Below, piece by piece: positions 24,341 to 34,527 of a stretch of DNA of 64,000 nucleotides. Origin of the DNA: Vishniacozyma victoriae (Eukaryota; Basidiomycota; Tremellomycetes; Tremellales; Bulleribasidiaceae); the NCBI GenBank assembly GCA_017654735.1, contig JADPYG010000088.1, positions 2,790,001 through 2,854,000 of the forward strand, written 5' to 3'. The notes under the pieces were generated by a model, which saw only the letters and a program-made list of their open reading frames with translations, was not told where the DNA came from and did not search any database. The position numbers and the translations under genes were made by a program. How positions within the stretch are numbered: position 1 is the stretch's first letter; every line of letters begins with the position of its first letter.

Positions 24341-25326
24341 ATGAACCGAGAGCTACCAGAGCTCGTCAATTTCCTAGAGCTTGTAAGTCCCTTCTGTGGG
24401 ATGATCGCTTATCTACAGACCATCCATCCGTACGCTACCAAATCAATATTGAGGGCGTTACTATGGTCAATATTCTTCCAGAGGACACTGGATAATTGCG
24501 AGCCAGACACATTTGAACTTCTCGATACTCATATCGTAAGTCTTGTCATCCACCGGGATGGTGCTGATAGGCAGGTATACAGTCCTAGTAAAGAGGTCGA
24601 GCGGGAGATTGAAGGGAAGATTGCAGAGTTTCTGAAGGTGTACTCGGAACGCGGAGCTGATACTGGCGAAGTAAGCTCTCATGAGTTCCGTCGGTGGAGC
24701 AAGCTGATGATAAGCTAGCCGTAGTATTTCTACAGCGAAGACCAAAGAAAGGATGGTTCGCAGTCACTGAGGTATGCAAAACGAAACGAAGCTTTTGATC
24801 ATAGCTGACGAGATAGGAGATGGTACCATGGGAAGAACACCTCATTCGTCTGAGGTTCTCCCATGCAGTCAAGAGGGATAGCAATACAGCATTGAAGGAG
24901 GCTCTATTACGGATCTTGACGTTTTGTAATACCAACAAAGCAAGTGTACCTCCTCTCGTAGGAGCCCAAGAGCAGAGTAATCTCTCTCATCAAGTGAGTC
25001 CCCCCTCCGAGGCGAGATCATAGCCTAATGAACAGATCATGATAGCACCACCACCGCCTAGTGAGATCTTCGCCCCTTCACCTCCACTGGATCCTACTCG
25101 CCTCACATCTCCCCCTCCTGCTGCTTCTACCACTACGACTCCAGCAATAGCTACCGCACGGGATATGACTGCAAGAGCTTCGCATGGTCAGGAGAGGGAG
25201 GGGAAGGGGAGGAGTAGCTCGCCAGCTGCGATGGGGTATCTGGAGCAGGCGAGGGAAGGGTTCAGAGCTGTCAGAGCTGGGGCAGGGGCTGTTGCCGGTT
25301 GGAGAGGGAGGGGAGTCGGTCAGTAG
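24341..25326 (+). CDS. ATG101: autophagy-related protein 101 (HORMA-type)
   Basis: Six exons in phase (24341-24382, 24419-24535, 24575-24670, 24736-24771, 24817-24993, 25036-25326) give 252 residues. The spliced product shows the Atg101 layout: N-terminal helix and TIHPYATKSILRALLWSIFF, FELLDTHIVY strand, and the KKGWFAVTEEMVPWEEH segment that matches the W-F loop and VPWE element of Atg101 (WPFSDECIPWE in animals). The next part (LRILTFCNTNKASVPPL) fits the C-terminal helix of the HORMA fold. The last 90 residues are Pro/Thr-rich, then Gly/Arg/Ala-rich, and longer than in animals. Atg101 pairs with Atg13 in the Atg1/ULK1 initiation complex. Individual exons are too small to be recognised alone; the similarity appears only after splicing. 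Confidence 0.85.
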
Positions 25327-25469
25327 GCTAAATGTATTGGAAAAGAGGTCGGCCCTGTCGAGAATCGACCATCGTCATAATGAGTCATGAATAGTAGGGA
25401 TTGTTGTATAACTAGGATTTCTTGTATAGGCTATGGCAGCTATGAATGCACAATTTACGAATCGCTGAA

Positions 25470-26597
25470 CTACTTACCGCCAGCTTTGCGCATCGCCGCC
25501 CATAAAGCCTGTACCTCCGGATCATCCTTTTTGAGTCCAGCCAACTCTTGAATGGCCAAAGCTTCTTGGACATGAGCAAGATTTGTGGATCCACAGAGGG
25601 GCGTGATGTCCCACCTAGAGGTCAGCTCTGGATGATATCAATTTCACGTACAATTGACATAGCTTGTACAGTGTCTGTTCGGGAGTGAGGTCATACTTCG
25701 AGCCAAGAGACGTCACGGCAGGATGACCGAGCAGACTCGGTGAGCCAGTCAATGTCCAAAACGACCTACATAGTTAGCTCCGAAGCCCAAATGATTTCGG
25801 GCTTACTGATACCGTATACCCTCAGCTTGACAGAGGTCATAGACTGATCCCATCAGCCCACCTGAAAAGGGTAGAGCTCACCATTCCAATCCCATCCATT
25901 TCCCTCATACCACCTATTTTGAACCACTGTCACAGGTATCCTAGCTTGACTGATCAGCCACTCGAGTTCTGATCGGTCATAGATATTCGATACACCTAGA
26001 TTACGGACTTGGCCCTGATTCGCAAAGCCTTCCAGGGTCCGGTATGCTTCTAGTGTCTTCTGAGGATCTATCAGCCTTCATACAGTACGTAGAGGTCTGC
26101 TTACCTCTCTCGTTCGTAACGGTGAATGTAGGATTACTGAATCGATATACTCGACTTGGAGGTTCTGGAGAGATCGATGAAATGATGCAGTCACTTGATC
26201 GGAGATCGAGGACTTTGGGTCATAAGGTAATGGCTGGGATGTATCTTGCCCATCTATGCTTGTGAATCTGCCCATCAGCAACAGCACAGATAAGTGATTC
26301 ACTGACTTCGTCTGTATGAAGAGTTCTTCTCGTTTGATAGGTGTTGTTGCCAGTATTGTCGAGATGGCTTTTCCAACCAGGTCCTCTCTGTAGTGCTTTC
26401 AAGTCAGACATCTACTTCATTAGATCAGAGAGACGGACCTTGGGCTGACAGGCCGTATCGATGCCCCGAAACCCGGATTTGACCGCCTGTATTACCAGAT
26501 CGGTCGTCCTTTCCTTCTTCCTACTCTCAGCCTCGCAAAGCAGTTCCACTCACCAAGCTGTACCATAGAGCATTTTTGGCATACTGAGCTGCTTCAT
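25470..26597 (-). CDS. aldo/keto reductase
   Basis: Eight exons in phase (26597-26554, 26520-26439, 26395-26307, 26267-26105, 26059-25882, 25843-25807, 25765-25652, 25614-25470) give 283 residues. The expected catalytic residues are present: Asp in GFRGIDTACQ, Tyr in KHYRED, Lys in FIQTKFTS and His in VILHSPL. Later segments VRNLGVSNI, NRWYEG and ITPLCGSTN complete the TIM barrel and cofactor site. The family reduces carbonyls with NADPH; the substrate cannot be read from sequence. The CQPKHY loop marks a fungal subgroup rather than xylose reductase. The stop follows GGK directly at a gtaagtag sequence that could also be a splice donor, so a short extra C-terminal exon is possible. Confidence 0.88.
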
Positions 26598-26919
26598 CTC
26601 TGTCATCTAATTAGGAGGACTATGCGATCAGGTAGATTGAGGACTGAACAATCTCGGAACAGAATGAAGGTGGACATGGAAAGTGGAGGTCAGGTGGGGG
26701 ATGAGCGGTGTGGCATTATTGAAAGCATCTGACCTTGATGCATGAATGGACCCATCTATTGTATATACCTGATATGATTATATGAGAAAGTGTCCTGCCC
26801 TGAGAGGGATGATTCTAGTAATATACAACCAAGATGTGATCTATGATGAACCAAGGAAACAGCGTTGACTATAGGTGAAGCGACTTATAGCTTCTTTTAG
26901 GTGGTTGGCGATGACGGGA
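26598..26919. promoter_or_regulatory. promoter region of the aldo/keto reductase gene
   Basis: The 322 bp lie between the reductase start and the stop of the next minus-strand gene. They hold the reductase promoter and the 3' end of the Cpl1-like gene. No coding frame is supported. Confidence 0.4.
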
Positions 26920-27620
26920 TTAGAAGGTCCAGACTTTGCCGGAACCGACAGAAGCACCAGCAAGGAGGTTCTTGATACCTTTGTACTCGGGGTCGAGGAT
27001 ACAGGCGGTACCATTCTCGATCTTGAATCCTCGTTCACAAGAGTATATTTTGCAGGCTCCGTATTCACAGTTGACATCTTCGACATTGGGGATCTGGGTG
27101 CAGTCGAGACCCTCTCCTTGGGAGGTACATCCACCACACGAGTCAAGGGTCGTTCGTAGGTCTAGACACTCGGTCTGCTTGGAGAAACCGGGGTTGATGA
27201 GGCATGAGGATTGACCAGTGGGGCAAATCAGGGATCGCCGAGCGTGGGAGTCGCCAGAATCGGGTGCGCTGGAAGGTAGAATACAGTCACAATCATCATC
27301 TATGACATTAGTGAATCATTTATCATAAGGTACGATAGGAACTTACTGAGATATCCGCCCTTCTTGGGACACCAGAACGAGGCACTGAGACCACACCCAG
27401 TCCAAGGAGCACAGACGCAGTCTGTTCCGCAATCCTCGTTGTTGTCCTTACATCCAGTAACGGTGTCCAAAACGTCGCAAGCGTTCTCTCCAGTCCACTT
27501 CTCCCAAAGGTTGATGGTCCTTCGGGACATGGGTGCAGGGAGGAGGGGTTGAGGAGCCGCAGGTCGAGCAAGGGTAGGGAGGGCGAGGGAGAATAGAGCT
27601 GGAACAGCGAACTTCATCAT
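26920..27620 (-). CDS. secreted cysteine-rich protein with Cpl1-like domain
   Basis: Exons 27620-27347 and 27299-26920 are joined across a 47-nt intron and give 217 residues. A signal peptide (KFAVPALFSLALPTLARPA) is followed by two cysteine-rich parts. The first has GCKDNNEDCGTDCVCAPWTG and SFWCPKKGGYLNDDCDC. The second matches the Cpl1-like domain: CPTGQSSC, ECLDLRTTLDSCGGC, GLDCTQIPNVEDVNC and GACKIYSCERGF. The spacing of CGGC, DC, VxC, C and SC is the diagnostic feature. Members are secreted and numerous in Cryptococcus-like fungi; one, Cpl1, is reported to act on host macrophages in C. neoformans. This copy is a family member, not necessarily the orthologue. ATG codons at 27620 and 27617 are both usable. 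Confidence 0.82.
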
Positions 27621-29273
27621 TTTGATTGATTGGGTCGGGTGTAGAGACTGAGGTAGGGGATTGGCGAGGAGAATTGATGGGATAGGTAGTCAATGAAAGT
27701 GAGAGATTGATGTACACTTCTGCCACTGCAGCGACTCTTCTTATATCCATGTCTAGGTCGGCAGCATCTGAACTTTTCTTCGCATTGACGTATGTCCACC
27801 TGCTGACGCCGCGCGCATGTCTCGCTATGAATTCTTGAAGTGTCGTGATCAGTCCTGTATGAGTCAATCGCCAGCATCTTGACATCATATCACACATTGC
27901 GGCGCCAAGGTTCCTGCAGAGTTTATTCGTGGTTCGCGCCCCTCCGGTGCGGTTGGATCCACCTCGGCGTGATTACCATGACGTCTCGTGCCGTCAATCG
28001 GAGTTCTGAGCGTTACTGGACTCCGCAATTTATCGTTATCCGATCATCTACGGGAACACCCTCGGCAATGTCGACTTCTATTCCCCTGATGGATACCTTG
28101 GGCCAAACCAATAATCTTGATCCGAACGCGAGAATCGCGAGTCCTGACTTATCCTTGGCGCATCAAGTTAGTCCTTCAGGTAATCAATTACCGTAACTTG
28201 TTGCAACATGACATGAGGTGTTGCACCATGGGATTTAGTAAATGAATACGGAATACCGGTACCTAATCCGTGCCTCTGCACTTCCACATTTCGCCATCCC
28301 ACCCGCCACAAGCGTCATCTACGATTTTGCTGGAATTTGTAGTTGCTTATTAAGGGGTATCGGTGAGTCATGTATGTTGAAGCATTGAAAAAGTAATGGT
28401 TAATGGTAGGAGAGCAAGAATAGTAGGTCAGGGAGATCCGAAAACACGGGATCGTCCCGCTGCCGAAAACGGGATCTCTCCCTTAAAAGTGGCACTTTAT
28501 CCGGGGTGGCGGTACTTGGCGAGATTATGCATACGCCAAAGACGCCGTGGGCCGAAGCCTCCTGGACATTGCTACTATGCATGCCCGAAAATCGATCACG
28601 AGGTGAAACGGCTGTCGGAGTATGTGCTACTCCGGACATCGGGCACGTCCTTGGCCCATAACAGAGCACGTTTCTCCCCTCCCTTCCACTTGTTATCGAT
28701 GAGCACATCAGCTGATAGCAACAACACCCCTGTATCAGGAGATCGTGAATTCCAGCTTGCGACAGCTTCACGCCAGATGAATATTTCAACGGTAACCCAG
28801 TTCCGGCTGGCCAGATCATTGGGAAAGTCGAAATACGAGTAGGACGCATCGCAATCTGATTTCAACCGTCCGATTGCAGCATGTTTCCAGGCCGAGCAGG
28901 AAAGAGCATCAGTGTAGCTCAGGCGTCCGCTGTGGTGGGGCATCGAACTACTGAGGTAGTTGTGACTTGGATGACATTCTTGGACGTCGGCTTAGCAGCG
29001 GTCATTGGCACGCAGCATCAGAAGAGAGGGTGCGACTGACACATTGTCAGGCGTCTCACCAACGCTGAACCTTTGTCAAACCCGCTCCTTGGCCTCCTTA
29101 CATCGACATGACGAGTCTTGCCTCTCTAGACCATCAAAGGTAATGCCCCCAGCCTAGCCTGGTCGACCCATGGAGCTTCCTTCCTGCTTCATCCCTTTAC
29201 CAAGCCTTCCGCTTTCTGTCGCAACGCCAACCTTCCAGTACCTGAGGCACGTTTGGACGGCTCACTTCTCATC
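27621..29273. other. 1.65-kb region without a supported gene
   Basis: Contains the promoter of the Cpl1-like gene (next to 27620). Overlapping plus- and minus-strand frames around 28396-28943 are both about 115-149 codons long and have no recognisable domain, signal or splice structure. I see no transposase, terminal repeats or RNA gene. Confidence 0.4.
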
Positions 29274-30410
29274 ATGCCTACTCATAACCCACCCTCATCC
29301 GCCTCTTTCGTCGTGAGCCATTTGGCTTATCAATCCACCAGACCCTTTTCAGCTTTGAGAAAGACTCGGTGGTGGAAAGCTCTCACCTCCCGTACGGGCA
29401 CTCGGAGATCGAGACAACGACATACATGTCAACATACTTCGTGCTGTTCAACTGGACAGAAGACCTCCCTCAGCGGCACAACGTATGATAAGTCTCGTCT
29501 GGACCCCATAGGAGAATATACCACTTCTGGGCGACGCTACACCAAAGCCTCGATACGGGCCAGTGAGAAGACACTCCCTCGTCGGCTGTGGAAGCACCGG
29601 CCCCGAAGCAATACGACAAGGCGTCACTCCATATCACTCGATCCAACTGAACTCAAATCTTGCTTGAAAAAGACGGAAGCGTCGGGCTCATTCTGGAAAG
29701 CCGTGACTTTCCAACGCCCGAGTACCAAGCAGAATGACACCAAAACAGGGAGCAACAACGGCAGAACACGCATTGAAGCTTACACCAGACAAAGCCACCC
29801 AATACCAGCGAATCTCCCGACTTGCAATACAGATGGCTTTCAAGCACGACAAAGTCATCGAACAAAGCATCATCGAACACAGCATCATCGAACAAAGCAT
29901 CACCGACCCTCCCGTCGGACCGTACTTTTTCGTCGATTCCTGGATCCACCATTATTCTCACAAACCAAAACTCGCGATACACAGGCTTTGAGCCAGAGCA
30001 AGAGTCGACGAGAGCCCAAAAACAAACACAGAAAACCCAAACGCCGAGAATCAACCCATGATTTCCCTGACTCAACACATCCACAATATATCCATCGAAC
30101 CCGACATCATAGAAAGCATGCTACAAAACAGTTAGCAAACGATCGTGAGAAGAGACACAACAGACGGACTCATCGACAAGTGACCGAGAGACATACGTCA
30201 TACTTGATACCGACTCGACCTTCCGTAGTTCCCACGGAGCGACGGACCAGGCATCGACAAGCCGGACATCTGTCGGAGGCTAATGAATGGTATGCGCCTC
30301 ATACAGCTGGTGCCAGAAGCCACCATGCACGAGCCTCCAGAACCAGTCGCGCCCCACGCTGTCGAGTAATCCAGACAACAAGCACAATTCAAGGACACCA
30401 ATACAGATAG
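29274..30410 (+). CDS. orphan basic, low-complexity ORF (about 378 residues)
   Basis: A single open frame from the ATG at 29274 (an upstream in-frame ATG is at 29253) runs to 30410 without introns. The product is rich in Arg, His, Thr and Ser, has no domain I recognise, and has a short repeat of the form RTKHHRTQHHRTKHHRP from about 29850 to 29910. In the other plus frame the same repeat reads IEQSIIEHSIIEQS within an 85-codon frame (29734-29991), so it is unclear which frame is translated, or whether the locus is a decayed gene. No homologue can be named. Confidence 0.35.
   Translation: MPTHNPPSSASFVVSHLAYQSTRPFSALRKTRWWKALTSRTGTRRSRQRHTCQHTSCCSTGQKTSLSGTTYDKSRLDPIGEYTTSGRRYTKASIRASEKTLPRRLWKHRPRSNTTRRHSISLDPTELKSCLKKTEASGSFWKAVTFQRPSTKQNDTKTGSNNGRTRIEAYTRQSHPIPANLPTCNTDGFQARQSHRTKHHRTQHHRTKHHRPSRRTVLFRRFLDPPLFSQTKTRDTQALSQSKSRREPKNKHRKPKRRESTHDFPDSTHPQYIHRTRHHRKHATKQLANDREKRHNRRTHRQVTERHTSYLIPTRPSVVPTERRTRHRQAGHLSEANEWYAPHTAGARSHHARASRTSRAPRCRVIQTTSTIQGHQYR
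29855..29912 (+). repeat. short tandem repeat, unit about 15 bp (atcgaacaaagcatc)
   Basis: Three to four near-perfect units of atcgaacaaagcatc / atcgaacacagcatc follow one another. The unit length is a multiple of three, so both plus frames stay open. Confidence 0.75.
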
Positions 30411-31223
30411 TAGGAGCTGTTCCCCTACCAATGAACGGGAGTCTGTCGAGGTCGGGTATGAAGTACAGATGGACATATTGTCGGAAATGGCAAAAAGAAA
30501 CGTCGAGAATAGCACGTAGCCGTTGTAAGCCACGATTGTGACCTCGGATAATGTAGTCTAAATGAGTGCCCCTTTCATGTACCAGCGATATGAGTCTCTG
30601 AACGTTGCCAGTCAGCCTTGAGATACGCACTACACGAGACAAGCCATTCCGAGTGTATTCTGCAGGGTCGTCTCATACAAGGGGGAGAAACTTGCTTTCC
30701 TTCGTCTTCACCGCGAACATTTCGCACTGTTTCGCCACTGCTCCTCCTTTCGGGTATTGATCCATGCTTGCTTTGATCCACCCCCCTTGGCTTACAAGCA
30801 AGGGTAGTCTTCTGAATGAGCCTGTATTGCGCCACTGGACTTGATTTCCCCCTCCACTAGCTCTATTACCTTTCACAATACTCGGTAATCTCCCGTCTTA
30901 TTACAGATATACAAACCACTGTAATGGGACAGAGTCGACCATCCCTTGCCTAAGAGATCGCCACCCATGTGCTGGACGATATCTCAGTTGCGCACCCAAA
31001 TGCAGCTCGACGCACCTTACAACTCGCCTCTTACGCTGAGAGCCTTTTTTCGCGGATAGTCGGACACCAGTCGACCGATTGTGACTCACCGTCTTGGTGG
31101 AGTCGATACAAGCCTTCAATACACTCAAGCAGACCCTTAGACTTTACTAGACCAAGTGTATCGCGTGCTGAGGACTTTAGCGAAAGGTTGGCCGCGAAAT
31201 ACAACCCAAATAATCTACTGACA
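30411..31223. other. 0.8-kb spacer between orphan ORFs
   Basis: No supported gene; the frames are shorter than 125 codons. It presumably carries the promoter of the next orphan ORF. Confidence 0.35.
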
Positions 31224-31769
31224 ATGGGTACATGTGCCTCTTTTTGCCTAAGCGAATCTCGATATTTCCCACAAATCGAAGCTCATCCCGCCCATACCAC
31301 TGCATATACCGGCATTGAGTCACCATCCGCGACGATCCCCGAACAACACCCCGTGAGCACCGCACCTCCGTCATATGGAGACATTTATCCGCTTGGACTC
31401 GCCACCCCACATCCCCGACGGAAACCCAAAAGACCCATCGAATCCCCATCGGACCCCGGGCAGCGTCAGCCCTCGAAGTCTTTCTCTATCGCTGGTACCA
31501 GCCCTACAGAGTCGAAAAACTCACGAAACAAAAGTGACACCTCCAGTAGCGGCCGAGAGTCCAGCCCATCGAGACGACCGGGCGAAATGGACGTTAATCT
31601 AAATGCCTACCCTATCAAGGATGAGCTGTCGGGCCATCATGTACCTTGTGTCGGGGACTCTGGTGGACCATCTGTTGACGGGAAGGGAGGTGCAAGCAGC
31701 GGTTTTCAACTTGGTGATATTGATGTAGGTGGTGGGAATTTCAATGTGGGCGATTGTGGACTCCAGTAG
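31224..31769 (+). CDS. orphan protein with N-myristoylation/palmitoylation-type start
   Basis: An intronless frame of 181 residues starts at ATG 31224; the frame stays open upstream to 30969, but this ATG gives MGTCASFC. Gly2 followed by Cys residues is the pattern for N-myristoylation plus palmitoylation, so attachment to the inner face of the plasma membrane is inferred. The remainder is Ser/Pro/Arg-rich and probably disordered (KSDTSSSGRESSPSRRPGEM). It ends in a glycine-rich segment with two of its three late features (GNFNVGDCGLQ). No known family was recognised. It lies second in a row of four plus-strand orphan ORFs. Confidence 0.5.
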   Translation: MGTCASFCLSESRYFPQIEAHPAHTTAYTGIESPSATIPEQHPVSTAPPSYGDIYPLGLATPHPRRKPKRPIESPSDPGQRQPSKSFSIAGTSPTESKNSRNKSDTSSSGRESSPSRRPGEMDVNLNAYPIKDELSGHHVPCVGDSGGPSVDGKGGASSGFQLGDIDVGGGNFNVGDCGLQ

Positions 31770-32219
31770 TCATGTTTTGCCAAGTACCTTTATGCAGAAT
31801 CCCGCCTGTCACACCAACCAAACTCGGTCTGCGAGCAGTCAATCACCTATGTCTGCATCTACTGCTTGACGAGATGCACGGATCACACACTGTACGCTAC
31901 AGTATGTGGGATGACACTTGACCCTCGATCGCCAACTAATTTAAGTAAGCCTGTTAGGGCCGAACCAACACGGCCATCTTGAGTCTGTTTTCCTTCCTTT
32001 CGAAAAGACTCCCGTGCCTTCCTTTGATCGCGATGTCCACCAAGTTTCGTACTCATTTAGGTATTTTAGGATCGGGCTTCGCAAGAGACTCTCTTCATCA
32101 TCATAACCCCCAATCATCAATCTCATCCACACCTTCAGCAAACGCAGCTATAGCATTCCTCCTCGGCATATCGTCCCTATATCTTCAGCATATACAGTGT
32201 CCATATCCTTCATTCGATC
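31770..32219. other. spacer between orphan ORFs
   Basis: The 450 bp contain one 108-codon frame (31979-32305) that overlaps the next ORF in another frame and shows no domain. They probably act as the promoter of the next ORF; a cctttgatcgcg element lies near 32020. Confidence 0.35.
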
Positions 32220-32903
32220 ATGCCTTGTCTTCGCCACACAGAGTCCCAACATCACAACATTCTACCCTTCAGTTGCCTGTTACGTCCGCTCATCTCCGCT
32301 TGTAGTAGTCAAGTCTCCCAGGAGAATCGAGGAAATGATGGTTCTCGGAGGGGGAACAGCACCATCGCCACTAATCTGGTGTCCCATAACAACTACACAG
32401 CTACCAATCCAGGATTCCGACCTCAATCTGTCCCTGCCAATTCAGGATATCAACGAGAGAGTATGGATTACCGTCCAATACCAACAGTGCAATCCCAGGC
32501 TTGGCCCTCGAGAGCCTTGACTGGGCCATTGAAGCCTTCCAATGCCTCCTCACGGCCCAACATATCTCAGGGACCAGCCTCCCATAGCCGCTACCAGTCT
32601 CACCAGGGAGGGCGAGGGCGAAGCGATCTAGGTGACAATGGCGTGAGTGGCGCTCCTGTGGCCCCAGACATGAGCTATGGAGAAGGAGGAGGTGAAGTAG
32701 AAGGAGAAGCAGAAGCAGGAGGAGGAGGGGGAGGAGAAGCGCAAGGAGAAGGAACGAGTTGCTGCGATGACATCCTCAGCTTCCTGGACGGTGTGGGGAG
32801 TGTTCTCGAGGATCTCGGTTCCAAGATTGGCAGCTGTTTGGAAGATTGTTGCTGCGATTCTGAAGGGAATTGTGAATGCCCCTGCCCCTGTCCCTTGGAC
32901 TGA
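32220..32903 (+). CDS. orphan protein with cysteine-rich C-terminus
   Basis: An intronless frame of 227 residues. The N-terminal part is Ser/Asn/Gln-rich without a domain. A Glu/Gly-rich run (EGGGEVEGEAEAGGGGGGEA) leads to a C-terminal 55 residues with TSCCDDILSFLDGVGSVLED, an amphipathic helix bracketed by CC, and then CLEDCCCDSEGNCECPCPCP. Eleven or so cysteines in the last 55 residues suggest metal binding or multiple palmitoylation; which of these cannot be decided. There is no signal peptide at this start, and a later in-frame methionine (MDYRPIP) is also possible. No family was recognised. Confidence 0.5.
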   Translation: MPCLRHTESQHHNILPFSCLLRPLISACSSQVSQENRGNDGSRRGNSTIATNLVSHNNYTATNPGFRPQSVPANSGYQRESMDYRPIPTVQSQAWPSRALTGPLKPSNASSRPNISQGPASHSRYQSHQGGRGRSDLGDNGVSGAPVAPDMSYGEGGGEVEGEAEAGGGGGGEAQGEGTSCCDDILSFLDGVGSVLEDLGSKIGSCLEDCCCDSEGNCECPCPCPLD

Positions 32904-33738
32904 TTGTCCGATATTCATAATAATTCTTATTACATTTAATAAATTGATTCGAGGGTAACACAGTGGTCCGGCTTCCTTTGACAATGTGCAGTATATTGTA
33001 TAGTATGATTCATGTATGTCCCAGTCTATGTATTTATATCTTGCATGTCCTTAGCTCAGCAGCCGTAGAGCTGTCAATTTCATTCAAGCCCTGATCACGC
33101 CTAGGTGGCAAAGAGAAGCGGGGGGGGAAGACCATGTAGAAGCATTTAGGCGGTGTTGATCATGTGTTGCAAATCCAGTCTCACCTGACTTGACTTGGGA
33201 GGAACACAAGGCCTTGGAGACAGCGTGGAACATCGTTGAGGCAAATGACGGCCTGTATGTGTGAATGTACTTGAGATCAGCTGAGACAGACGTCTCGTAC
33301 GGTCCATTAGCGGTTGCTACCCAGTACGTCGCCAAGAGTCCCGTCGCGCTTCGTATAAGGGACACAGGTCCGGGCAGCCGATTGATAGAGCTTTTCCCCA
33401 CAAGATTACTAGAGCAGGAGCCGAGAGTTCTCGAGCGCAGACGTCAAATATCTCCTTCTACACTTGGCCAAAATGAACGGATCGCACTGCTCTGGCAACA
33501 GCTCAAGCTGTTTCGACATTGCATCTCCTTTGCCTGATCCTCCTGACTTCCCTTTGATCATAAAAATTGTTATCTTTCGGCTTGTTGGGGTTACTCTCGC
33601 CCCTCGCACACATTGAAAATCCGCCCACTTCGTTGTTCATAATATCCCACCAAGACGCATACCGACTCCCACACGCAACAAGCTACCTCCATCACATTTC
33701 CCTGCACCATCATCCCGACCGTCCGACACCAGCATATC
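32904..33738. other. spacer between orphan ORFs
   Basis: The 835 bp have only short frames. A ctttgatcataaaaattg element near 33555 resembles those upstream of the neighbouring orphan ORFs. No RNA gene was recognised. Confidence 0.35.
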
Positions 33739-34377
33739 ATGCCAACCCTCGACAACAAGCCTGGTTTGACTCGAGCGCGTCCTTTGGCTGAAGTAGTCTC
33801 GACCGCCACCCAAGCTTCGCAGCTAGAACCAGACCTCGTCGGGCCAGACAAGAACACATCGAGCTCACAGGACCGCCAGACTCCCACCAGTATGCCATGT
33901 GACGACTCAGGACTTGCCTTGACATCTGGACCCTCAATCCCCAACCGAGGGCCTTGGGGGCAACCATCGCGACCACAACGAAGCAGACCCTTCTCATTGG
34001 GCGACACAGTTACCGCCAAGGCATACCAAGAATCATCGCTTAACGTTTGTGGGGAGACGCGTAACGGTCGCAGGGGGAGGTCTAATGACGCCTCGAGTCA
34101 TCTCTCCGGACCCTCTGGAGCCGGGTCTACCAGATATCGTGGTGATTCACATCCCACACAGCGTACACGCTCGAAGTCCCCTTTGTTCCCCACAGGCCAT
34201 GATCGACTACGGCGTTCTGAATTGAACTCGAAGGCAGCGGAGACTAGGGATGAATTGGATCCCAGCGAGGTAACGCCCAAGTTGTTAGTGGATCTGGTCA
34301 CTAGAGAAGTCAGCAAAGAGAATCAGCGGAAAATAGCGGGAAATCTGTTTCGCTCCGTGTTTGGGGGTAACGGGTGA
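33739..34377 (+). CDS. orphan hydrophilic protein (212 residues)
   Basis: An intronless frame starting MPTLDNKPGLTRARPLAEVV. The middle is Ser/Arg/Pro-rich and likely disordered (RTRSKSPLFPTGHDRLRRSE). The last 45 residues look folded and helical (PSEVTPKLLVDLVTREVSKE, then NQRKIAGNLFRSVFG). No known domain was recognised. A 143-codon antisense frame overlaps it, but the sense frame has the better-looking protein and a start context with a purine at -3. Confidence 0.5.
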   Translation: MPTLDNKPGLTRARPLAEVVSTATQASQLEPDLVGPDKNTSSSQDRQTPTSMPCDDSGLALTSGPSIPNRGPWGQPSRPQRSRPFSLGDTVTAKAYQESSLNVCGETRNGRRGRSNDASSHLSGPSGAGSTRYRGDSHPTQRTRSKSPLFPTGHDRLRRSELNSKAAETRDELDPSEVTPKLLVDLVTREVSKENQRKIAGNLFRSVFGGNG

Positions 34378-34527
34378 TAGGGAACACATGTGACTGGAGA
34401 CCTGTGTATGTGCAGTAAAGTATTCGAGATCTGTACATATGTCCAAGAGTTTCGTTTTCCGATCTGACAGTCTGCTATCATACATGTCCATATGCATTAT
34501 AGTCAGATCGCTTTCCTCACATGCAAT

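Noticed and set aside
28396..28943. Overlapping plus and minus frames of 115-149 codons
   Set aside because: Neither shows a domain, signal peptide, splice structure or convincing composition; the two strands are equally open, which suggests chance.
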